Source of the DNA: Phytopythium helicoides
Taxonomy: Eukaryota; Oomycota; Peronosporomycetes; Pythiales; Pythiaceae
Direction: 5' to 3'
Length of the DNA: 64,000 nt
Assembly: GCA_024867545.1 (NCBI GenBank)
Contig: JANFNE010000004.1
Coordinates: forward strand, 1,364,001-1,428,000
Shown here: piece after piece, positions 38,331 to 48,379 of the stretch
Numbering within the stretch: the stretch's first letter is position 1
How the letters are laid out: the number at the start of each line of letters is the position of its first letter
Notes under the pieces: model-generated
What the model was told of the DNA's origin: nothing
Database searches by the model: none
What the model saw: the letters and a program-made list of their open reading frames with translations, nothing else
Translations under genes and position numbers: made by a program

Positions 38331-38587
38331 GCTAACCATTATCATCTCTCTGACGAGTATCCGAACGGGCCGCCAGTTCTGTGTGGGTGGTGGTCGTAAC
38401 CAATTAGTGCTTGCATATATCAATCGGCTCCAACCTGATCGGTGGCAACACATGCTGCCGCAGTTGGCCCGTCTCGCACTTGCGGAAAGGCCCAACCCAT
38501 GGCTGTCACTCCTCGTCCTCGCGCTGGGCCTCGGCCACTCGCTCGCTGACGGCGCCGCCTCCGCCCGCTCACCCGCCAGGCCTCGCG

Positions 38588-40645
38588 ATGGACGAGAGCG
38601 ACTACAGGTCGATGCAGAGTCCGCAGCCGCTGGCGGTGGTGACGAACGAGCTGGGCGAGGCCAGCTTCCTGCGCGTGGACACGCCGAGCCAACTGCGGCA
38701 GCGCTTCATCCAGATCCAAGTGGTGGACCAGCGCTTCAAGGAGCCGACGTGGATGCACCCCAACATTGGCGGCGAGGCGCAGCACCTGGCGGGAGCGGAG
38801 GATGAGGTGGACGCAATCCGCGAGGAGCTACGGGCCGACAAGCACCGGCTGGGCGAGTGGCCGGCCACGTCCATCAGCGGCAACGCCATCCTCTCCAGTG
38901 TGCTCTTCTCGGCCGGACTTGCCATCGCGCAGGCGGGAAAGTTGGCGCCGGTGTCGCAGGTCATCGTCATCTTCGTGGTCTACTGCCTGCGCTGGGTGCT
39001 CGGCGAGGTCATGAGCGCCGTGCCGCTGAATGGAGGCATCTACAACGGCATCCTCAACTCGTCGTCCAAGAAGGCGGCGTCGGTGGCCGCGGCATTCAGC
39101 ATGCTGTCGTACCTCGCGACGGGCGTGACGTGCGGAGTCTCAGGGCTCAACTACATGAACGACTCGCTCGTCGAGATCCCAGTGGCAGAGTGCACCGTCG
39201 CGATGCTGGGTCTGTTCGCTCTGCTGTGCCTCATGGGCATTGAAGACAGCGCATTCGTCGCGCTCATCTTCTTCCTCTTTCACATCTTCACGCTCACGGT
39301 GCTTACCATCACTTGCGTCATTTATGTGGTGCAGCATCCGTCAATCTTCGTGGACAATATGAAGACGGAGATTCCGGATGTCGTCATGTTCGGTTCCAAC
39401 GTCAGCGGTAACGTGTTCACTGCAGTGTTTCTCGGCTATGGTGTCGCATTACTGAGTGTCACGGGGTTCGAGAGTTCGGCGCAGTACGTGGAGGAGCAAG
39501 CGCCAGGAGTGTACCCCAAGACGCTTCGCAACATGTGGTTTCTGTCGAGCTTGTACAACGTCGCCATGGTGTTGCTTGCACTTGCTGTTGTTCCGATGGA
39601 CGAGATCTTTACAAACAAAGACACTCTGTTGGCATACATGGGAAGAATCAGTTCTGGGCGTTGGCTTGAAGTGCTTGTGTCTGTGGACGCCTTCGTCGTG
39701 CTTTCTGGAGCAGTTTTGACGTCATATGTCGGGATCAATGGCCTCGTGGAGCGATTGGCGATTGATCGTGTGCTGCCGCACTTTCTCCTGACCAAAAATT
39801 CGTGGCGTGGGACCAATCACTTCATCATCCTGTCGTACTTTGTGCTTGCGTCGAGTCTCGTGATGATCATGAACGCGCAGGTCGATACGCTTTCAGGAGT
39901 GTTCGCATTTGCGTTTATCGGCGTCCTCGGATCATTCACGGTAGCGTGCATCCTTCTCAAACTCAATCGTGAAGATATGCCTCGGGAGCGTCGCACATCA
40001 TGGATGAACGTGCTCTTTTGCCTGGTCATGTTAATTCTCGGCGAGCTTTCCAATGCGGGTAGCGACACGATTGCGCTCAAGTGGTTCGTCATTTACTACG
40101 GGTCTTTTGGTTTGGTGATTTTCATCATGCTCGCCAGAGTCCAGATCCTGAAAGCACTGCTGTACGTCTCTCGAAAGTATCTTCTGTACTCCCGCCACGG
40201 CGTCTCGACAACCACGCCACCGCCCGCTTCCCAAAGTTCGCGCGGCCAGGGCTTTGTTGGAAGTGTAGCTATCGCCAAAACGATCGAGAAGATCAAGAGG
40301 ACCCCAGTCATCTTTTTCTGCAAATCGCCAAACCTCCCAAAGGTCAACGAGGCCGTCTCGTACGTGATGCGCAACGAGCACACGTACTGCCTGCGCCTGG
40401 TGCATGTGACGGCAAAGGATGTGGTTCCTCCGCGCGAGTACGAGGACATTGTGTGTCTGTTCGACCACATTTACCCGTCGATCAAGATCGACTTTGTGTC
40501 CATCACTGGAACGTTCGATCCCGCGATGGTGGAGTGGATCTCTCGGTCGATGTCAATCCCGACGAACATGATGTTCATGCGTCAGCCATCGACGCATAGC
40601 ATGCACGAGGTGTCTGCTCTAGGCGTACGCGTCATCACGGACTGA
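38588..40645 (+). CDS. APC-superfamily transporter, subfamily A, copy 1 (685 aa)
   Basis: Predicted amino-acid/polyamine/organocation (APC) membrane transporter; substrate unknown. A hydrophilic N-terminus (1-95, with the shared TWMHPN motif) precedes about 12 hydrophobic segments, roughly residues 96-118, 120-138, 163-185, 199-217, 222-249, 275-295, 317-337, 358-383, 411-430, 437-458, 472-490 and 497-517. The kinked first helix (SISGNAILSSVLFSAG) and the TM6 motif VTGFESSAQYVEE are APC hallmarks. The C-terminal soluble region (about 555-685) has alternating beta/alpha character and may be a USP-like regulatory domain. I chose the ATG at 38588 because all five paralogues start with M-x(n)-Y-x2-(L/M)-(Q/A)-(S/T)-P; the reading frame is open for another 59 codons upstream but not conserved. 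Closest relative is the 48773 gene. Confidence 0.9.
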   Translation: MDESDYRSMQSPQPLAVVTNELGEASFLRVDTPSQLRQRFIQIQVVDQRFKEPTWMHPNIGGEAQHLAGAEDEVDAIREELRADKHRLGEWPATSISGNAILSSVLFSAGLAIAQAGKLAPVSQVIVIFVVYCLRWVLGEVMSAVPLNGGIYNGILNSSSKKAASVAAAFSMLSYLATGVTCGVSGLNYMNDSLVEIPVAECTVAMLGLFALLCLMGIEDSAFVALIFFLFHIFTLTVLTITCVIYVVQHPSIFVDNMKTEIPDVVMFGSNVSGNVFTAVFLGYGVALLSVTGFESSAQYVEEQAPGVYPKTLRNMWFLSSLYNVAMVLLALAVVPMDEIFTNKDTLLAYMGRISSGRWLEVLVSVDAFVVLSGAVLTSYVGINGLVERLAIDRVLPHFLLTKNSWRGTNHFIILSYFVLASSLVMIMNAQVDTLSGVFAFAFIGVLGSFTVACILLKLNREDMPRERRTSWMNVLFCLVMLILGELSNAGSDTIALKWFVIYYGSFGLVIFIMLARVQILKALLYVSRKYLLYSRHGVSTTTPPPASQSSRGQGFVGSVAIAKTIEKIKRTPVIFFCKSPNLPKVNEAVSYVMRNEHTYCLRLVHVTAKDVVPPREYEDIVCLFDHIYPSIKIDFVSITGTFDPAMVEWISRSMSIPTNMMFMRQPSTHSMHEVSALGVRVITD

Positions 40646-40852
40646 GTTGTATTCAACTGTTGGCTCTCGCCATCTATGTAGGTAGAGAGGTAAAACTCTA
40701 ACGGCAGATTTCTTTTCATTTTCAATCATGTTACTGTTGCATCTGCTTGCTGTGGTTGTTAGACTTCAAGTAGTGATCATTATCTTACGTCAAGTTTCTT
40801 GGTAACCCGTTCCACCTCCAAATCCTCCAATCATGACGTTCAGAGATGCTGC

Positions 40853-42865
40853 CTAAGCGGTGATGATGCGCATACCCGAGGTGGACACGCGCTCCGCAGA
40901 CAGCAAGTCCGGCTGCGTGATGAACATGAGCGACTTGGGGATCTTCATAGACTGAGACAGCCACTCGATCAATGCCGCGTTGAACTCGCCATGAACCGAC
41001 ACAAAGTCGATGCGGATCTTCGGATAAATGGCATCGAACAACGCCACCATCTCCTCAAACACCTTCAGCACGGAGCCGTCGCTCTCTTCATCGTGGTACA
41101 CGTGCACAATCCGCAGGTTGTGCGTCTGCTCGTTGCGACGAACATAGGTGATCGCCTTGTTGATGATCGTCAAGTCCGGAACCTTGCAGAAGAACACCAC
41201 CGGCGCCTCGTTGATGCTACGGATCGTGTTCGTGATCGTGCGTCCACCACGCGCACCAGTGTGTTCGTTGCCAGTTGATTCTGTCTGTGGGATATCCTTG
41301 TGACGGGAAGGTGCGACTTGCTTCATCACTACGAGCACTAAGCGGAGGATCGTCACGCGCTCAAACATGAAGAAGATGACGCAGATCACCGCGATAAAGT
41401 AGAATGAGAAGTACATGAGGACCTTGGGGTCACCAAGAAGATTGGCAAAGATGCCGATGACGACCATGATGAAGCCGAAGATGACAACACGCCATGGAGC
41501 ATGCACATCGCGAGGAATCTCGGATCGCTTGGCCTTCAGTAGCATGCATCCGCATGAGAACAGTGCCATCAAGCCCAAAAAGGAGTACGTGTAGACACCG
41601 TTGACGGTGGTGGCGTCGCCATTGAGGACAAGCACGAGACTGGATGCAAGAGTGAAGTAGCCAATAATGATCCAGTGGTTCGTTCCACGGAGCTTGTTTG
41701 TCTTGGCGAGGAATTGCGGGAGTACACGATCAGCAGCGAGACGGCGCACGAGACCACAAATGCCGACGTACGAAGTCAGAACCGCACCGGCAAGCACAAC
41801 GAGAGCATCAATAGACACCCACATCTCGAACCATCTACCAACGGAGACACTGGCCACTTTTGCCAGCACTGAGCTCGGATTCTCGTAGATTCCATTAGCT
41901 CCTTCTAGCGGCAGTACACCCTGCATCGCCAGTCCAAGACCAACATTGAAGATCGCAGCGAGACCCCACATATTGCGGAGAGTCTTACGGAATACACCAG
42001 GTTGCTGCTCCTCGACAAAGTTGGACGAGGTCTCGAAGCCAGTAACACCCAGCATCGCAGCACCAAAACCAAAGAAAATAGCGGTGAAGACATTACCCTC
42101 CAGCATGCTGCCAGCAAAGTCCACCTCAGGGAAGTCCGTCTTCATGTTCTCAGTGAAGATGTGAGGATGTTGGATCCAGTAGACAATGCACGAGACGAGC
42201 AAAATCGACAGCACGAGGATGTGGTGCATGAATATGGCGAAGGCAACTCGCGAACTCTCCGAGATGCCGATGATGGTGAGAACCGCGAAGATAGCTAGCA
42301 ACGCGATTGTACCGGGAACGAGAGGAATGTCGACCACATTGCCAATATAGCTGATGCCACTTGTAGCTGACACGACTCCAGTGGCAACGTAGCATAAGAT
42401 TCCGAGTGTGGCTGCGAATGCCGCCGTGCGCTTGGACGTGGTGTTCAGCAGTGCGTTGTATGTGCCTCCGTTCATAGGGATGGCGGTGACAACCTCCTCG
42501 TAGATGAAGCGGAAGAAGTAGAGCAGGATAGCTACCATGAGTAGCGGCACTGGCATGAGTTTACCCGCCTTAAGTGCTACCGACGACGCCGCGTACAGCA
42601 CGCTGGAGAGAATGTCATTTCCACAAATGGAGGTTGCGAACCACTCGGAGAGTTGGTGCCTAGGCTTGCTGAGTTCCTCAACGATGCTGGCGAGCTCGTT
42701 CGTTGGCACCTGCACATGATGGGCACTGCCTCCATCAGGATACATCCACGTGGGTCCGTTTCCAACGCTTGAGTCTTCAGGAACTTCAATTTCAATTTTG
42801 CGCCGACGCAAGTTGATGGGGCGGGACCCGAAGGTTACGGGGGACTGCATCGAACGGTACGACAT
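40853..42865 (-). CDS. APC-superfamily transporter, subfamily B, copy 1 (670 aa)
   Basis: APC-type transporter of the same architecture as 38588: N-terminal segment with INLRRRKIEIEVPE and GPTWMYPDGG, about 12 membrane segments, TM6 motif VTGFETSSNFVEEQQPGVF, then a soluble C-terminal region (GGRTITNTIRSINEAPVVFF onward). Convergent with copy 1 of subfamily A; stops are 207 bp apart. The ATG at 42865 (MSYRSMQSP) was preferred over the in-frame ATG at 43084. The upstream DNA is homologous to that of the 44567 gene but is read in a different frame there, so it is most likely 5' UTR. A TTGGAC hexamer tract and an Inr/FPR promoter lie upstream. Product nearly identical to the 44567 protein over the last 200 residues. 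Confidence 0.9.
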   Translation of the reverse strand: MSYRSMQSPVTFGSRPINLRRRKIEIEVPEDSSVGNGPTWMYPDGGSAHHVQVPTNELASIVEELSKPRHQLSEWFATSICGNDILSSVLYAASSVALKAGKLMPVPLLMVAILLYFFRFIYEEVVTAIPMNGGTYNALLNTTSKRTAAFAATLGILCYVATGVVSATSGISYIGNVVDIPLVPGTIALLAIFAVLTIIGISESSRVAFAIFMHHILVLSILLVSCIVYWIQHPHIFTENMKTDFPEVDFAGSMLEGNVFTAIFFGFGAAMLGVTGFETSSNFVEEQQPGVFRKTLRNMWGLAAIFNVGLGLAMQGVLPLEGANGIYENPSSVLAKVASVSVGRWFEMWVSIDALVVLAGAVLTSYVGICGLVRRLAADRVLPQFLAKTNKLRGTNHWIIIGYFTLASSLVLVLNGDATTVNGVYTYSFLGLMALFSCGCMLLKAKRSEIPRDVHAPWRVVIFGFIMVVIGIFANLLGDPKVLMYFSFYFIAVICVIFFMFERVTILRLVLVVMKQVAPSRHKDIPQTESTGNEHTGARGGRTITNTIRSINEAPVVFFCKVPDLTIINKAITYVRRNEQTHNLRIVHVYHDEESDGSVLKVFEEMVALFDAIYPKIRIDFVSVHGEFNAALIEWLSQSMKIPKSLMFITQPDLLSAERVSTSGMRIITA

Positions 42866-42884
42866 TTCTTGGCTTGGCTTGGGC

Positions 42885-42936
42885 TCGACTTGGACTTGGA
42901 CTTGGACTCGACTTGGACTCGACTTGGACTTGGTCT
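42885..42936. repeat. Hexanucleotide tandem repeat (TTGGAC/TCGACT)
   Basis: About eight imperfect copies of CTTGGA/CTCGA run just upstream of the chosen start of the 40853 gene. In the alternative longer frame they would encode alternating Gln/Val/Ser/Pro. It lies in the presumed 5' UTR. The paralogues lack an expansion of this size. Confidence 0.8.
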
Positions 42937-43080
42937 TGAGCTGGACGACGCCAATTGCCGAATAGTGAGTCGGCTCGGCCGTTGGTCGCCACTGACCACG
43001 GCACCACGAACGTGTACCCTTGACGGAGGTTGAAGCTTCCGAGTCAAGAAGGTGCAGGGCATCTGCTTTGCTCTGAAGTT

Positions 43081-43097
43081 GCAACGAAAATGAATGA
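43081..43097 (-). promoter_or_regulatory. Oomycete Inr/FPR core promoter of the 40853-42865 gene
   Basis: The minus strand reads TCATTCATTTTCGTTGC, fitting the oomycete initiator plus flanking promoter region. It lies 216 bp before the chosen ATG. The equivalent position at 51446 before the third B gene is TCATTCACAATCGTTGC. Confidence 0.6.
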
Positions 43098-43119
43098 TAA
43101 CTTAATTATTGTATGACAT

Positions 43120-43620
43120 TGTTGGATGTTGTTGCTGAATGAGGGAAGGTAGGCTGGACGACACCACCCGAGAGGTGTCATCCATCCCTAAATTACTTGG
43201 ACTTAGTATGAAGAAAAGGCGCGTCAAGCGCCTCGGACCGACTCCGCGTCGGATTACATCGAGTCGTTTGACGCCGAACGCCTTGTGGGGCAGGTCGACC
43301 CTCCTTGTGTTGGTGAGCAAACCCTCGTCGTCCCTCGACGCATCTACAAAGGTAGAGAGGGTGGTGTGTCGTCCCTCCTGGAGGAATATCCAGCTGCGTC
43401 TTGGGCTTTGTATGCTCACATACCAGCGCCAAGTTGGAAGGACCACTAATACATTTGTCCACCTCGAAGGCGTCCTCTTCTTGCCCATCAAAAGGATCAC
43501 TGCACTCATGGCTTCACGCGGAGGTGCTCTCCTACCATCGCGGGGAGCCAGCTCGGCTGTGCTTGCGTGACACCGGCTGCCAGCAACAATCGCGCGTTCT
43601 TCGCACTTAGCAGGATTCAT
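43120..43620 (-). repeat. Decayed repeat upstream of B transporter genes, copy 1
   Basis: Read on the minus strand, this shares ordered blocks with 50990-51420. They are a (T)GTATGTGAGCATACA-like block, CAGCTGGATATT, GGAGGGACGAC, GAGGGTCGACC, CGGAGTCGGT, AGTAATTT, and CGGGTGGTGTC-TCCAGCC. The last blocks abut the Inr. It is probably a transposon-derived sequence duplicated together with the transporter gene. A 172-codon frame spans it but has no recognised domain. Confidence 0.55.
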
Positions 43621-43699
43621 AGGCAGGGGTAGCCATTCGAATACGCCCTAATAGTCCCATCGTAGACCTCAAGCCTGCGCAGCTTAGGACCCCACGAGC

Positions 43700-44194
43700 G
43701 TGTGCTATTATAGTGCAGCACGAAGACCATCTTGCGTAGTGCTCGATCACCTCTTCAGTCGTCAGAGTGCCCACCTCGTCCATTTACCCCCTACATGGCA
43801 CTATGTGGGAGAACATTGGTATTGCAAGGGCGATTGGGGAGTCGCCCATCGAGACTATGCTTTCGCTCAACATAAACTTGATTGGGTCGTTCAAGAAGAT
43901 GCCTATGCTAGGACTGCCGAGCGTCCCCTAAACTTCGAGAACGCGTGGCGAGCTGGGAAGGAGTGCAGGCGAGGCAGGCGGTGCGGTGAGTATGCAAAGG
44001 AAGGTGCCTACCACTCCGTGATGCATCCCGCGATCTTGTACTGTAAAGGCTTCGTGGAAGAGGACACTTTGATTTGGAGGTGGACAGATCCAACCAAGAA
44101 CTTGTTGAGCCCCAAACACTTGGTTTTTGTATGGAGAAGCGCCCCACACATCCAAAACCTAGTCACAGCTGGATATTCCCGCTCAGACCATTGA
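43700..44194 (+). other. Open frame of 164 codons, unrecognised
   Basis: An ATG-to-stop frame rich in Trp, His and Tyr with no motif I recognise. It overlaps the start of repeat copy 2 (about 44160), lacks a paralogue in the window and has no visible promoter. It may be a chance frame or a decayed element. Low confidence that it is a gene. Confidence 0.2.
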
Positions 44195-44310
44195 TCAGGT
44201 GGAGGGATGACTCGCCGGCTTCTTCAATAACTAGCCTACTTGAGAGGCAGGAGCGGCGACGTACAGCATACAGCAATCTGTTGACCAGCACATGAGGCGT
44301 GTTCAGAGAT
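44160..44310 (+). repeat. Decayed repeat upstream of B transporter genes, copy 2
   Basis: Contains CAGCTGGATATTCC, GGAGGGATGACTC, GGAGCGGCGACGTA and GTTGACCAGCACA in the same order and orientation as 51098-51216, in front of the 44567 gene. It is more decayed than copies 1 and 3. Confidence 0.55.
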
Positions 44311-44566
44311 CACGAACCGAGGCAGCAAGGGCACCTTGATCCAACAACTGCAGCTGCTACGCTTTACAAACGAAAAGTAACCTTTTCTCAGGGTTGCAAC
44401 TTTGAGACTGGCCGATGCACTTGACAACCACTTCAACATCTGTCAAGGGTACACGTTCGTGGTGCCGTGGTGGGTGGCAACCAACCGCCGAGCCCGCCTC
44501 ACTATTCAGGAATTTGCATTCTCCAGCTCAAGTTGGATCCAAGCTCAAGACCAAGTCAAGGGAGAA

Positions 44567-46582
44567 ATGGAGTCGTACGGTGCGCTTCAGTCTCCAGTAA
44601 CCCTGGAGTCCCTCCCAGTCAACTTGCGCCGCCGCAAGATCGAGATCGACGTCCCTGAGGGAACAAGCGCAACTAATGGACCCACGTGGATGTATCCCGA
44701 AGGCGGCAACGCAGAGCATGTGCAGGTACCAACGAACGAGCTCGCCAGGATCGCCGAGGAACTCAGCATGCCTCGCCATCAGCTCTCAGAGTGGTTCGCG
44801 ACGGCTATCGGCGGAAATGACATTCTAGCCAGTGTACTTTACGCTGCATCTTCGGTGGCAGTCAAGTCGGGAAAACTCATGCCAGTGCCGCTACTCATGG
44901 TTGCCATCCTGCTCTACTTCTTCCGCTTCATCTACGAAGAGGTTGTCACCGCCATCCCCATGAACGGAGGTTCCTACAACGCACTGCTGAACACCACGTC
45001 TAAGCGCACGGCGGCATTCGCAGCCACTCTCAGTATTCTGTCGTACGTCGCAACCGGTGTTGTCTCGGCCACCAGTGGCATCAACTACATCAAGAACGAA
45101 GTCGACATTCCGCTTGTGCCGTGCACCATTGCGTTGCTGGCTATCTTTGCGGTTCTCACCATCATCGGCATCTCAGAGAGTTCGCGAGTTGCCTTCGCCA
45201 TATTCATGCACCACATCCTCGTGCTGTCGATTTTGCTCGTCTCGTGCATTGTCTACTGGATCCAACATCCTCACATCTTCACTGAGAACATGAAGACGGA
45301 CTTCCCTGTGGTGGACTTTGCTGGCAGCATGCTGGAGGGTAATGTCTTCACCGCTATTTTCTTTGGTTTCGGTGCTGCGATGCTGGGTGTTACTGGCTTC
45401 GAGACCTCGTCCAACTTTGTTGAGGAGCAGCAGCCTGGTGTGTTCCGTAAGACCCTTCGGAATATGTGGGGTCTCGCTGCGATCTTCAACGTCGGCCTCG
45501 GACTCACAATGCTAGCAGTGCTCCCGCTCGAGGGTGCGAATGGAATCTACCAGAACTCAAGCGCATTGATTGCGAAGGTGGCTGGTGTCTCTGTCGGCAA
45601 GTGGTTCGAGGTGTGGGTCTGCATTGACGCGCTGATTGTACTTGCTGGTGGTGTCCTCACTTCGTACGTCGGCATCTGTGGTCTCGTGCGCCGTCTCGCT
45701 GCGGACCGAGTGATGCCCCATTTTCTCGCCAAGACAAACAAGCTCCGTGGAACGAACCACTGGATCATTATTGGCTACTTCGCCCTTGCATCCAGTCTTG
45801 TTCTAATTCTCAACGGTGATGCCACCACTGTCAACGGTGTCTACACATACGCTTTCTTGAGTGTGATGGCACTGTTCTCATGGGGATGCATGCTACTGAA
45901 GGCCAAACGATCCGAGATTCCTCGCGACGTGCACGCCCCTTGGTCCGTTGTCATCTTCGGCTTCATCATGGTCGTCATTGGCATCTTTGCCAATCTTCTT
46001 GGTGATCCCAAGGTTTTGATGTACTTTGCACTGTACTTCATCGCGGTGATCTGCGTCATCTTCTTCATGTTTGAGCGTGTGACGATCCTCCGTCTGGTGC
46101 TCGCAGTGATGAAGCAAGTCGCACCTTCCCGTCACAAGGATATCCCACAGACAGAATCAACTGGCAACGAACACACTGGTGCGCGTGGTGGACGCACGAT
46201 CACGAACACGATCCGTAGCATCAACGAGGCGCCGGTGGTGTTCTTCTGCAAGGTTCCGGACTTGACGATAATCAACAAGGCGATCACCTATGTTCGTCGC
46301 AACGAGCAGACGCACAACCTGCGGATTGTGCACGTGTACCACGATGAAGAGAGCGACGGCTCCGTGCTGAAGGTGTTTGAGGAGATGGTGGCGTTGTTCG
46401 ATGCCATTTATCCGAAGATCCGCATCGACTTTGTGTCGGTTCATGGCGAGTTTAACGCGGCATTGATCGAGTGGCTGTCTCAGTCTATGAAGATCCCCAA
46501 GTCGCTCATGTTCATCACGCAGCCGGACTTGCTGTCTGCGGAGCGCGTGTCTACCTCGGGCATGCGTGTTATCACTGCCTAG
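44567..46582 (+). CDS. APC-superfamily transporter, subfamily B, copy 2 (671 aa)
   Basis: APC-type transporter with the B-subfamily layout: MESYGALQSP start, NLRRRKIEIDVPE, GPTWMYPEGG, about 12 membrane segments, VTGFETSSNFVEEQQPGVF in TM6, and a C-terminal soluble domain. Divergent from the 40853 gene; their starts are 1.7 kb apart. Upstream DNA (GTTGCAACTT ... CGTTCGTGGTGCCGTGG) aligns with the 5' UTR of the 40853 gene, but the Inr core has decayed to CTTTTCTCAGGG. Expression from this copy may therefore differ; this is inference. The frame is open 55 codons further upstream, but that part is not frame-conserved. Confidence 0.9.
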   Translation: MESYGALQSPVTLESLPVNLRRRKIEIDVPEGTSATNGPTWMYPEGGNAEHVQVPTNELARIAEELSMPRHQLSEWFATAIGGNDILASVLYAASSVAVKSGKLMPVPLLMVAILLYFFRFIYEEVVTAIPMNGGSYNALLNTTSKRTAAFAATLSILSYVATGVVSATSGINYIKNEVDIPLVPCTIALLAIFAVLTIIGISESSRVAFAIFMHHILVLSILLVSCIVYWIQHPHIFTENMKTDFPVVDFAGSMLEGNVFTAIFFGFGAAMLGVTGFETSSNFVEEQQPGVFRKTLRNMWGLAAIFNVGLGLTMLAVLPLEGANGIYQNSSALIAKVAGVSVGKWFEVWVCIDALIVLAGGVLTSYVGICGLVRRLAADRVMPHFLAKTNKLRGTNHWIIIGYFALASSLVLILNGDATTVNGVYTYAFLSVMALFSWGCMLLKAKRSEIPRDVHAPWSVVIFGFIMVVIGIFANLLGDPKVLMYFALYFIAVICVIFFMFERVTILRLVLAVMKQVAPSRHKDIPQTESTGNEHTGARGGRTITNTIRSINEAPVVFFCKVPDLTIINKAITYVRRNEQTHNLRIVHVYHDEESDGSVLKVFEEMVALFDAIYPKIRIDFVSVHGEFNAALIEWLSQSMKIPKSLMFITQPDLLSAERVSTSGMRVITA

Positions 46583-46793
46583 GCCAGCGATGTAGTGAGT
46601 TGAGTAAGGATCAACACATGTTCATTTTCATTGTCAACATTTCTCTCGTGGAGCCATGTTGTTTACAGTTTGCGGCTCAAATGGATTGCTGGAATTGGCG
46701 ACTGCCTATCAACAGGCGCGTCGCTTCATGGTCATTTGGACATCTGCAGTATCCAACTCGCTCAACGACAAGTCGGGCGTGAAGCAGCGGAAG

Positions 46794-48379
46794 ATGCCAC
46801 GCATCACAGTGGAGCTGCTGCGCAAGCGCGCCGAGCACAATGAGTGCATCATCTCCACGCTCGAGGAGATCTCGTTGCACCAGGAGGAGCTCGAGCGGAT
46901 CGAGGTCATCGGCACGCTGTGCCGCAAGCTGCGCATTTTGTACTTGCAGAACAACATCATTGAGAAGATCGAGGACTTGACGCACATGAAGGAGCTGCGG
47001 TACCTCAACCTGGCGCTCAACAATATCAGCAAGATTGAGGGCCTGCAGAGCTGCGAGTTCCTCAACAAACTCGATCTGACGGTCAACTTCGTCGACTTTG
47101 ACGAGCTCGAAGACAGCATTGTGCGTTGGCTTGTGATGTTATCTCTGTGGTCTCCTGTGCGACTAAGTCTGCTTTGATTGTGTTGCAGAACCATCTCAAA
47201 CCACTGCAGCATCTGCGCGAGCTTTACATGCTTGGGAATCCGTGCCAGGCCAATTGGACCGACGGGTTTCCAGAGTATGTCATTGCGTCTCTGCCTCAGC
47301 TTGAGCTACTCGATGGCAAAGAGATCCGAAAGAGCGACCGTATTAAGGCGCTGCAGGTGTTCGAACAGCGTCAGCAATACGTTCGCCAACTAGCAATCCG
47401 GGTTCGGGCCGATAAGGTGGTAAAACGTATGCAAGAAGAGCTGGATCAAGCTGCCAAAGCCAAAGCAAAGGACGATGAAATCATCGACATCGTCAGCGGC
47501 AAGGCTACCGATATTTCCAAGGCAGTGGGCGAGCCCTCTTCACCAAGCGAAAAGAAGTCCATAATGGCCTCGGACGAGAAAGTACCCTACACCCCCGAGA
47601 CGCGCAGAGAAATGTACATGGAGATGGCTGAGCAGAAAGAGGACCAAGAAGCTCGTCGACGAGAAAATATGCCAAAGGAGCGCAACATGGAGGCAGAACA
47701 CGAGGAGGCGCTCCGCCAAGCACGCTCCCAGGAGGAGCGCGAGGATGGGTCTGTCCGTCAGTGCAATGAAGGAAAGTGGGACTTTCGGCTGCTCGACGAA
47801 CCTCTTGAGGTCATTGTTGAAGTCGACCTGCCTCGGTTCTTGGACACATCGCTGATTGACGTGGACGTGCACCCGTCGTATGTGTCTATCGTGGCGAAGA
47901 ACAAGGTGTTCCGACTGCGCTTTCCAGAGCTCGTGCACTCTGACAAAGGGAAGGCCGAGCGGTCCAAGGTGACAGGAACGCTTCGTTTGACGCTACCCAA
48001 AGCACACATATCACCTATGCAACAGCTCCGTGCGCAACTGCGCCAGGAAGAGATGGAGAAAGAGCACGATGCCAAGAAGAAGGGGGAGGGAAACGCGAAG
48101 CCCAAAGAAAGCGAGCGCTCCAAGAAATTCGGCAATCAGAAGCAGAAGCTTGCTGACGAGGTGCGAGGACTGGTCTTGAACGTTGACAATGCAATGGACT
48201 CACGTCGCGTCGGGTTTTGCTCCTTGCAGGTCCACCACGCAGCTCGCTGCGTCAACATTCGAGGACTGACTGGGAACCAGGAGAAGGAGAGCGAGCGTCC
48301 AAAGATGACGCCGCTGGTGACTACGATGGCCCACGACAACCAGGAGGAGGACGACAACTGCCCGCCACCGCTGTATTGA
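46794..48379 (+). CDS. DNAAF11: DNAAF11 (LRRC6/TILB), dynein axonemal assembly factor
   Basis: Two exons, 46794-47120 and 47189-48379, joined by a 68-bp phase-0 GT-AG intron; 505 aa. Cytoplasmic factor needed to pre-assemble axonemal dynein arms, here for zoospore flagella. [19 protein letters not shown] and SLEELSLHQ-like residues 23-34 match the family start. SDS22-type LRRs (about 20-150) include [34 protein letters not shown] and MLGNPC. LDGKEI marks the LRR cap, followed by a charged coiled region. A CS/p23-like domain (about 305-385) contains the diagnostic [16 protein letters not shown] and [10 protein letters not shown]. The protein ends PPPLY (PPLE in relatives). An in-frame 69-bp GT-AG stretch (48161-48229) could be a second intron. 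It starts 211 bp after a transporter stop, with TTCATTTTCATTG upstream. Confidence 0.93.

Noticed and set aside
38411..38587. N-terminal extension of the first A transporter
   Set aside because: Not shared with the paralogue at 48773; the conserved start motif begins at 38588.
38857..39552. Long alternative frames inside the transporter genes (for example 38857-39243, 48964-49686, 49043-49552)
   Set aside because: Shadows caused by GC-rich third positions of the APC genes.
42866..43084. N-terminal extension of the 40853 gene
   Set aside because: Homologous DNA upstream of the 44567 gene is read in another frame, so it is most likely untranslated leader.
43102..43620. 172-codon minus-strand frame
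   Set aside because: Lies entirely in the decayed repeat upstream of the B genes; no domain seen.
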